From contig NC_088781.1 in the NCBI RefSeq assembly GCF_958450345.1, positions 70,319,240 to 70,383,239 on the forward strand: DNA of 64,000 bases, in the 5' to 3' direction. Position numbers and translations under genes: made by a program. Position 1 is the first letter of the stretch, and every line of letters begins with the position of its first letter. This document shows positions 58,760-64,000 of this stretch, piece after piece. This DNA is from Calliphora vicina (taxonomy: Eukaryota; Arthropoda; Insecta; Diptera; Calliphoridae). The notes under the pieces were generated by a model, which saw nothing but the letters and a program-made list of their open reading frames with translations, had not been told where the DNA came from and did no database searches.

Positions 58760-60247
58760 ATGAATATTGAGACTCGTTCACAGGCGATTAATAGAAAAAG
58801 AAACAGACAGCCTCATTTCGATTTAAATAGAACTATTCCGCACGAATTACCTAAAGTCAGGAGAACGGATATTAAGGGAAAGAAAATGTCTAACCCACCC
58901 CAACCGAATCAAAATCAATTCGTTGATTTGTCCAACTCTATAAATACAGGTACTCAAGCGCCTAATATGAATACAAGTAGACCTAGTATATCTGCAAATA
59001 ATATAGTAGTAGAGAACATTACTCCGGAAGTCAGGGAGATGGTAGCAGATGAGGCATTAGTTGTACAAAAATCACTTGAAGATAAAGTAAGGAAAATGGT
59101 ACAGAATGAGATGATCGAGGTCAGAAAAAGTATAACAAATCTTACGAAATGCATAAATGAACTGGCTAAGGTTACTCCACATAATCAAAATGCTATGGTG
59201 CCTGATCGAAATGTACCAGATCCTACAGTGAGTGAGAACACTTCTCAACCAGATGGAATATGTAATATAAGAATAGCATCTGACAGTGAGGGAACTAATA
59301 CAGCATATAATGCAAGAAATATGGCATTACCTATATCCAGAGCTTTTGAACCAGGTATTACTTTTCAAAATCCGGAACAAGTTAGAGTTCGAGTTGACAA
59401 ATTAGGAATCAATTTTAACGGTAACACGGCACAACTGAGTATAGATGATTTCATTTTTCGTCTTGAACACCTTCAAATGCAGTACCAGATTCCATGGTCT
59501 GAGGTGTTGAGAGATTTCCATCTTTTAGTGAGTGGAACAGCAAGAGAATGGTATTGGCTTTATGTCAGGACTCATAGGGTATTGGATTGGCCAGGACTAC
59601 GTTACGCTTTATTAGCCCAGTATCAAACTTCTCGCTCCAACTTCGAAATCATGACTGAGTTAGTAGAGCGAAAACAACAAATTGGCGAAACAATCGACAG
59701 CTATTTCCAAGCAATGTGTCACTTAAGATCGAAGCTAGTACAGCCGATACCCGAATATGATGTAATAAAAATTATAAAACGGAATATAAGAGAAAGTATT
59801 GGGAGAATAGTTTATCCAATAGCCATTTCATCTGTTGAGCAATTGAGGGTCGAATGTAACGAGGCTGAAAGGAATTTTCCGAGGCGTGAAGTTCGTAATA
59901 TACAACCTGTTATGCGATCGACTAAACATGTTAATGAAGTTTGTTTTGAAAATAATGATCCAATAATACAAGGAGATACATGTCCGAACGATTTTGAACA
60001 AATCGATGCTATAAACATAAATCCACAGCAAAGGAGACAGCCTGTAATATGTTGGAATTGCAGACAACAGGGTCATGTTTTTATGGATTGCACTGTGTTG
60101 GAAAGGTCACTGTTCTGTTATAAATGCGGTAGACCAAATGTAATCACCCCGAGATGCCCCAATTGTCAATCGGGAAACCAACCCAAGAGCCAGGGATTGA
60201 AGGGGAACCCTTGCTCAGCCGGAAATCAATCTCCTTCAAAAATATAG
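58760..60247 (+). CDS. gag: Retrotransposon Gag (capsid and nucleocapsid)
   Basis: 495 codons from ATG to TAG. Residues 1-110 are basic then Asn/Pro-rich; a predicted coiled region with EDKVRKMVQNEMIEV follows. About 195-380 is the capsid (Retrotrans_gag type) with ISRAFEPGITFQNPEQ, REWYWLYV, and FQAMCHLRSKL. The nucleocapsid has one normal CCHC knuckle (C431, C434, H439, C444) and a second C-rich motif (C453, C456, C466, C469) without the His. It would form the particle that packages RNA. The gag stop lies 93 bp into the pol frame, and pol is reached by -1 frameshifting at 60172-60178. Full length and unbroken. Confidence 0.9.
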   Translation: MNIETRSQAINRKRNRQPHFDLNRTIPHELPKVRRTDIKGKKMSNPPQPNQNQFVDLSNSINTGTQAPNMNTSRPSISANNIVVENITPEVREMVADEALVVQKSLEDKVRKMVQNEMIEVRKSITNLTKCINELAKVTPHNQNAMVPDRNVPDPTVSENTSQPDGICNIRIASDSEGTNTAYNARNMALPISRAFEPGITFQNPEQVRVRVDKLGINFNGNTAQLSIDDFIFRLEHLQMQYQIPWSEVLRDFHLLVSGTAREWYWLYVRTHRVLDWPGLRYALLAQYQTSRSNFEIMTELVERKQQIGETIDSYFQAMCHLRSKLVQPIPEYDVIKIIKRNIRESIGRIVYPIAISSVEQLRVECNEAERNFPRREVRNIQPVMRSTKHVNEVCFENNDPIIQGDTCPNDFEQIDAININPQQRRQPVICWNCRQQGHVFMDCTVLERSLFCYKCGRPNVITPRCPNCQSGNQPKSQGLKGNPCSAGNQSPSKI

Positions 60248-63200
60248 ATAAAAACATTGATAATTATGCTAATTGTATGCCACAAATGAGACACTATTTA
60301 CCAATAGGCGTGAGACAGGAAAATTATGAGATCGTGAGAGCTAATATCTTTGGACCCGAGAAAAATAGGAGACGTATTTCTAATAGAATTCTTAAGATTC
60401 GAGAAAAATTTAGGCAACGACGTAGAACAAGGGGAATGATAGTAGATTCAATCAATAGGATAAGTCAGGTTAGTTTAGATAATAGGTGTTTTGCAGATGT
60501 GACCATAGAGGGAAAGGAAATTAAGGGACTGTTAGATACCGGGGCCTCTGTTACAGTATTAGGAAAAGGATGTAGGGAATTAGTACAAGATTTAGATCTT
60601 ATTATTCAACCTATATTGACTAATGTGAAAACTGCCAGTGGTCAATATCATCGAGTAATAGGCAAAGTAAACGTATCCATAAGGTATAAGAATCAGGAAA
60701 GCAAAATGCTACTGTTTCTTTGTCCCGACTTGGAACAATCATTATACCTAGGAATAGATTTTTGGAAAATGTTTAGGCTAGCTCCCGATGTTATAGGAGT
60801 AAATGAAATCGATATAGAGAAAGTTAGGAAAGATTTTGAAGTAGCCGAGGATGAATATAAGATGCGACCGCATGATTTAAATAAGGAACAAAGAGAAATA
60901 TTAGATAATGTTATTAAGGAATTTGCCACATTTGAGGAAAGAGGATTAGGTATAACGAAATTGGAAAAACACACTATTAAATTAGTAGATGGTGCAGAAC
61001 CTATAAAGGATAGATACTATCCAATTTCTCCTGCAGTCCAGGAAATTACGTATAAGGAGATAGATACGATGTTAGAATTAAATGTTATAGAGTTAAGTGA
61101 GAGTCCCTGGTCAAATCGAACGACAGTTGTAAGGAAACCAGGCAAAAACCGTTTTTGTTTAGATGCGCGAAAATTAAACAAGTTGACTATCAAAGACGCC
61201 TATCCACTTCAGAATATTGATGGAATTTTGAGTCGGATAGATGAAACAGTTTTTATAAGCAGTGTAGATTTAAAATATGCCTTCTGGCAAATCGAGCTTG
61301 ATAGTGAAAGTAAAGCGTATACAGCATTTACAGTGGCGGGAAGACCCTTGTACCAATTTCGTGTAATGCCCTTCGGGCTCTGTAATGCCGCTCAGAGACT
61401 TTGTCGTCTGATGGACAAGGTCATACCAAACCACTTAAGAGAGAATGTATTCATCTATTTGGATGATTTGCTGATAATATCAAGTACGTTTGAAGAGCAT
61501 ATGAAGTTGTTAAGCGAAGTTGCGAAATGTTTGAGAGATGCCAATTTAACAATCGGCCTTAAAAAGTCTCAATTCTGTTTCCAAGAGCTAAAATATCTCG
61601 GTTTTATTATAGGAGGGGGTTCACTTAAAACGGACCCAGATAAGGTACGAGCCATACGAAATATAAAACTGCCTAAATCTGTGAGGGAAGTCAGGAGCTT
61701 TCTAGGAACTGCCGGTTGGTATAGGCGATTTATTAAAGATTTTGCTACTATATCAGCTCCTTTGACCGATACGTTAAAAAAGTCTGCCAAATTTAATATT
61801 ACACCTGAGGCGATAGAATCTTTTGAAAGGCTTAAAAGGGCTTTAACATCAGCCCCAGTTTTGCGTCATGCTGATTTTTCAAAGCGTTTTTACATCCAAT
61901 GTGATGCTTCTGATTATGGGATAGGTGCTGTATTGTATCAATTAAGCGATGGAAATGAAGAGCATCCAATAGCATTCTATTCGCAGAAATTGAATCCGTG
62001 TCAGAAAAATTATACTGTGACAGAAAAAGAATGTTTAGCGGCAGTAATGGCGGTCAAAAAGTTTAGACCTTATATAGAAATGATGCCGTTTACAATAATA
62101 ACTGACCACGCTAGCCTTAAGTGGCTGATGACTCTCAAAGATTTAAACGGACGTCTCGCTAGATGGTCATTGCAATTGCAAGTTTTTGACTTTCAGATAG
62201 AGCATCGAAAAGGATCCGAAAATATAGTTGCAGACATGTTATCTCGAATACCACAACAATACATAGAAGAAATACAAGCCGAAGATTTGCTGGACTTTGA
62301 AACTACGGAATTCGAATCGGAAGAATATCAAGATTTAATTAAACATATTATAGAAAATAGTTCACAGCTTCCAGACTTAAAAATAGTGGATAACCGAATT
62401 TTTAAACGTACCAATTGTGGCCGAAATATGGAAGATCCATTCCAATGGAAATTGTGGATACCTCCGAACTTAACATATGCGGTAATAGAAAAAGCACATA
62501 ACTCAAATACATCGGCTCATGGCGGAACAGCTAAAACAATCGAGCGTATTAAACGATTTTTCTATTGGCCTCGAATGATTGTACAGATTAAAGAGTATGT
62601 AAAAAAGTGCATAATATGCAAAGAAACCAAACCCTCAAATAGAAACCTAATGCCTGAAATAGGACAAGAAGTGGTTACCGAAAGACCCTTCCAGAAACTG
62701 TACATCGATTTTTTGGGGAAATACCCCAGATCCAAAAGTGGTAATTGTTATATTTTTGTAGTGATGGATCACTTTACAAAGTTTATTTTTTTGAAGGCCA
62801 TGAAAGAGGCAACAACAGCAAATGTAGTGAAATTTTTAACACAAGAAGTCTTTTACAAATTCGGAGTACCTGAAATTATCCATAGTGATAATGGTTCCCA
62901 ATTCATTGCTAAAGGATTTCAAACTCTAGTAGAGACATTTGGTATCAAGCATATGAAAACAGCAGTTTACTCTCCGCAATCAAATGCCTCTGAAAGAGTT
63001 AACCAATCAGTTTTGTCAGCAATTAGAGCATTTTTAAGTAAAGACCATAGAGACTGGGACCTATACTTATCAGAAATAGAATGTGCCCTTAGAAACTCTG
63101 TTCATTCAGCCACAGGATTTACACCTTTTTTTGCTTTATTTGGCTCTCACATGTTCTTAAATGGTAGTGATTACAGACTTGCTAGAAAACTGATGTCCCT

Positions 63201-63525
63201 AACAGATCATGAAATAGAAACCAATAACAATTATGAGAAATTAGAAATAGTTAGGAATAGAATTAGGGAAAACATGCATGAGGCATATGAAAAGAGCGCA
63301 TTAAGGTACAACAAAAGAGCTCGAAATGTGAAATTACTACCAGGACAAGAAGTTTTTCGCAGAAATACCATTTTAAGCAATTTTGGAAAGAATATTAATG
63401 CCAAATTTTGTCGAAAATTTCTAAAATGTAGGATCGTGAAACCGGTGGGGAATAATATGTACGAATTAGAAGATCTGCAAGGCAAATCAATAGGTATATA
63501 TCACTTAAAAGATATTAAAGTGTAA
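60154..63525 (+). CDS. pol: Retrotransposon Pol (protease, RT, RNase H, integrase)
   Basis: 1123 open codons counted from the first ATG in the frame; in practice translation most likely enters by frameshift at 60172-60178. Protease: LLDTGAS at 126-132 (catalytic D128). Reverse transcriptase: LDARKLNKLT, SSVDLKYAFWQIEL, YLDD at 435-438. RNase H: IQCDASDYGIGAVLYQ (D584), TEKECLA, TDHASLKWL. Integrase: zinc-binding H782, H789, C819, C822; catalytic D852, D912 and E947; C-terminal GQEVFRRNTIL...AKF domain. All key residues are present, so the enzyme looks intact. The last 53 codons lie in sequence that is repeated in the 5' LTR, so the gene runs into the LTR region. Confidence 0.93.
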   Translation: MPQLSIGKPTQEPGIEGEPLLSRKSISFKNIDKNIDNYANCMPQMRHYLPIGVRQENYEIVRANIFGPEKNRRRISNRILKIREKFRQRRRTRGMIVDSINRISQVSLDNRCFADVTIEGKEIKGLLDTGASVTVLGKGCRELVQDLDLIIQPILTNVKTASGQYHRVIGKVNVSIRYKNQESKMLLFLCPDLEQSLYLGIDFWKMFRLAPDVIGVNEIDIEKVRKDFEVAEDEYKMRPHDLNKEQREILDNVIKEFATFEERGLGITKLEKHTIKLVDGAEPIKDRYYPISPAVQEITYKEIDTMLELNVIELSESPWSNRTTVVRKPGKNRFCLDARKLNKLTIKDAYPLQNIDGILSRIDETVFISSVDLKYAFWQIELDSESKAYTAFTVAGRPLYQFRVMPFGLCNAAQRLCRLMDKVIPNHLRENVFIYLDDLLIISSTFEEHMKLLSEVAKCLRDANLTIGLKKSQFCFQELKYLGFIIGGGSLKTDPDKVRAIRNIKLPKSVREVRSFLGTAGWYRRFIKDFATISAPLTDTLKKSAKFNITPEAIESFERLKRALTSAPVLRHADFSKRFYIQCDASDYGIGAVLYQLSDGNEEHPIAFYSQKLNPCQKNYTVTEKECLAAVMAVKKFRPYIEMMPFTIITDHASLKWLMTLKDLNGRLARWSLQLQVFDFQIEHRKGSENIVADMLSRIPQQYIEEIQAEDLLDFETTEFESEEYQDLIKHIIENSSQLPDLKIVDNRIFKRTNCGRNMEDPFQWKLWIPPNLTYAVIEKAHNSNTSAHGGTAKTIERIKRFFYWPRMIVQIKEYVKKCIICKETKPSNRNLMPEIGQEVVTERPFQKLYIDFLGKYPRSKSGNCYIFVVMDHFTKFIFLKAMKEATTANVVKFLTQEVFYKFGVPEIIHSDNGSQFIAKGFQTLVETFGIKHMKTAVYSPQSNASERVNQSVLSAIRAFLSKDHRDWDLYLSEIECALRNSVHSATGFTPFFALFGSHMFLNGSDYRLARKLMSLTDHEIETNNNYEKLEIVRNRIRENMHEAYEKSALRYNKRARNVKLLPGQEVFRRNTILSNFGKNINAKFCRKFLKCRIVKPVGNNMYELEDLQGKSIGIYHLKDIKV
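60172..60178 (+). promoter_or_regulatory. -1 ribosomal frameshift site GGGAAAC
   Basis: In the gag frame the bases read G GGA AAC, the canonical X XXY YYZ slippery heptamer (the same heptamer as in simian retrovirus gag-pro). Pol is in the -1 frame. Eight bases downstream, 60187-60195 (GAGCCAGGG) can pair with 60208-60216 (CCCTTGCTC) in 8 of 9 positions around a 12-base loop. Confidence 0.8.
60187..60216 (+). promoter_or_regulatory. Stimulatory hairpin for frameshifting
   Basis: Nine-position stem with one C-T mismatch, 8 nt after the slippery site: the normal spacing for such signals. A pseudoknot was not worked out. Confidence 0.6.
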
Positions 63526-64000
63526 TAATATAATACATCTAATTACAAACGGATACGTTTTTAAACCTGTGATAATATCATGAACTAGTGCAATATTAGG
63601 ATAATGACACAAATTATTATTAAATTTTTATTATAGTAATTATTACACATATATGTTAGTGTTGTCCTATACTGCCCTCGTACCTGATTTTATTTTTAGA
63701 TTTAAAAACTGTCTGTGATAAAATGATAATAAGTGCAATATTAGGATTAAGAACAACAATTATAACTTAAAATATAGTATGTATTGAATGTTTGTATAGT
63801 CCTAATAGGTCACTTGTACTTATTTGTTGTAGACTTTAAAATCGATCTGTGATATATATTCAAACCTATGAACCATGATGCCTGACGTGAATTCTAATTA
63901 TATATAGTTTGTCTCTAAAAAGTTTATTTTCTTTAAAGAGAAATAATGTTTAATGAACTTACGGTGCAATGTCATCTGTAACGTTGTTTTTCACTCCAGT
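63364..64000 (+). repeat. 3' LTR sequence (partial, window ends inside)
   Basis: Direct repeat of 54451-55087 (offset 8913) with no difference seen. Unlike the 5' LTR it is not preceded by TGTTACGG...; upstream is normal pol coding sequence and no polypurine tract is evident. Confidence 0.8.

Larger units (their letters stand above)
54395..64000 (+). mobile_element. Ty3/Gypsy LTR retrotransposon (Osvaldo/Ulysses-like), 3' LTR cut by window end
   Basis: Layout: 5' LTR 54395-57818, primer-binding site 57823, untranslated leader, gag 58760-60247, -1 frameshift, pol to 63525, then repeated LTR sequence from 63364 to the window end. The copies 54451-55087 and 63364-64000 appear identical base for base by eye, so the insertion is very young. 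Pol domain order PR-RT-RNaseH-IN marks Ty3/Gypsy; the long LTR and Lys-type primer site suggest the Osvaldo/Ulysses group. No env frame lies between pol and the LTR. Both frames are intact, so the copy may be competent. Confidence 0.92.

Overview
This is nuclear DNA of a higher fly (Brachycera, most likely a calyptrate such as a blowfly or house-fly relative). The reasons are short GT-AG introns of about 60-95 bp, AT-rich non-coding DNA, insect-type sugar transporter genes, and many copies of mini-me/DINE-like repeats with the dipteran GTCY proto-microsatellite. The species is inferred from style, not identified.

Host genes. Two paralogous major-facilitator sugar transporter genes of the facilitated trehalose transporter (Tret1-like) type lie on the + strand. 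Gene 1 (5532-15984) has six exons in view; its first ~109 codons must lie left of the window. Gene 2 (43957-53365) is complete: six exons, 466 codons, every splice junction in phase. They share one 131-bp exon but differ in other intron positions. A third, unidentified exon trio (21391-21693) has two good short introns and an in-frame stop.

Repeats fill almost everything else. 599-2819: a TA-flanked DNA transposon with long inverted ends and a frameshifted gene. 2908-4304: mini-me-like repeats. 7053-15345: an 8.3-kb stack of nested elements in the last long intron of gene 1, ending 135 bp before an exon. 16239-19263: mini-me-like copies broken by a foldback element and a Jockey-type LINE tail. 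19797-20386: a solo LTR with a matching empty site at 22158. 22650-25654: MITEs. 26517-29809: a 3.3-kb transposon with ~0.9-kb inverted ends and a decayed gene. 30294-32736: a Transib-like MITE split by a LINE with a 10-bp duplication. 33870-37877: a hAT-like element carrying a 2.2-kb giant hairpin. 39924-42453: a mini-me-like element whose GTCT tract has grown to about 1.77 kb. 43430-53365: gene 2 with two ~4-kb introns full of repeats. 54395-64000: a long-LTR Ty3/Gypsy (Osvaldo/Ulysses-like) retrotransposon with intact gag and pol, cut by the window end.

Most notable: (1) a Transib-like non-autonomous family with CACAGTG termini (the same heptamer as the V(D)J recombination signal) and 5-bp target duplications in two independent copies; (2) the Gypsy element, which has a canonical GGGAAAC -1 frameshift site plus hairpin between gag and pol, a 3.4-kb LTR with 57-bp terminal inverted repeats, and a pol gene that ends inside the repeated region; (3) the 1.77-kb GTCT array; (4) the giant hairpin, a candidate source of small RNAs.
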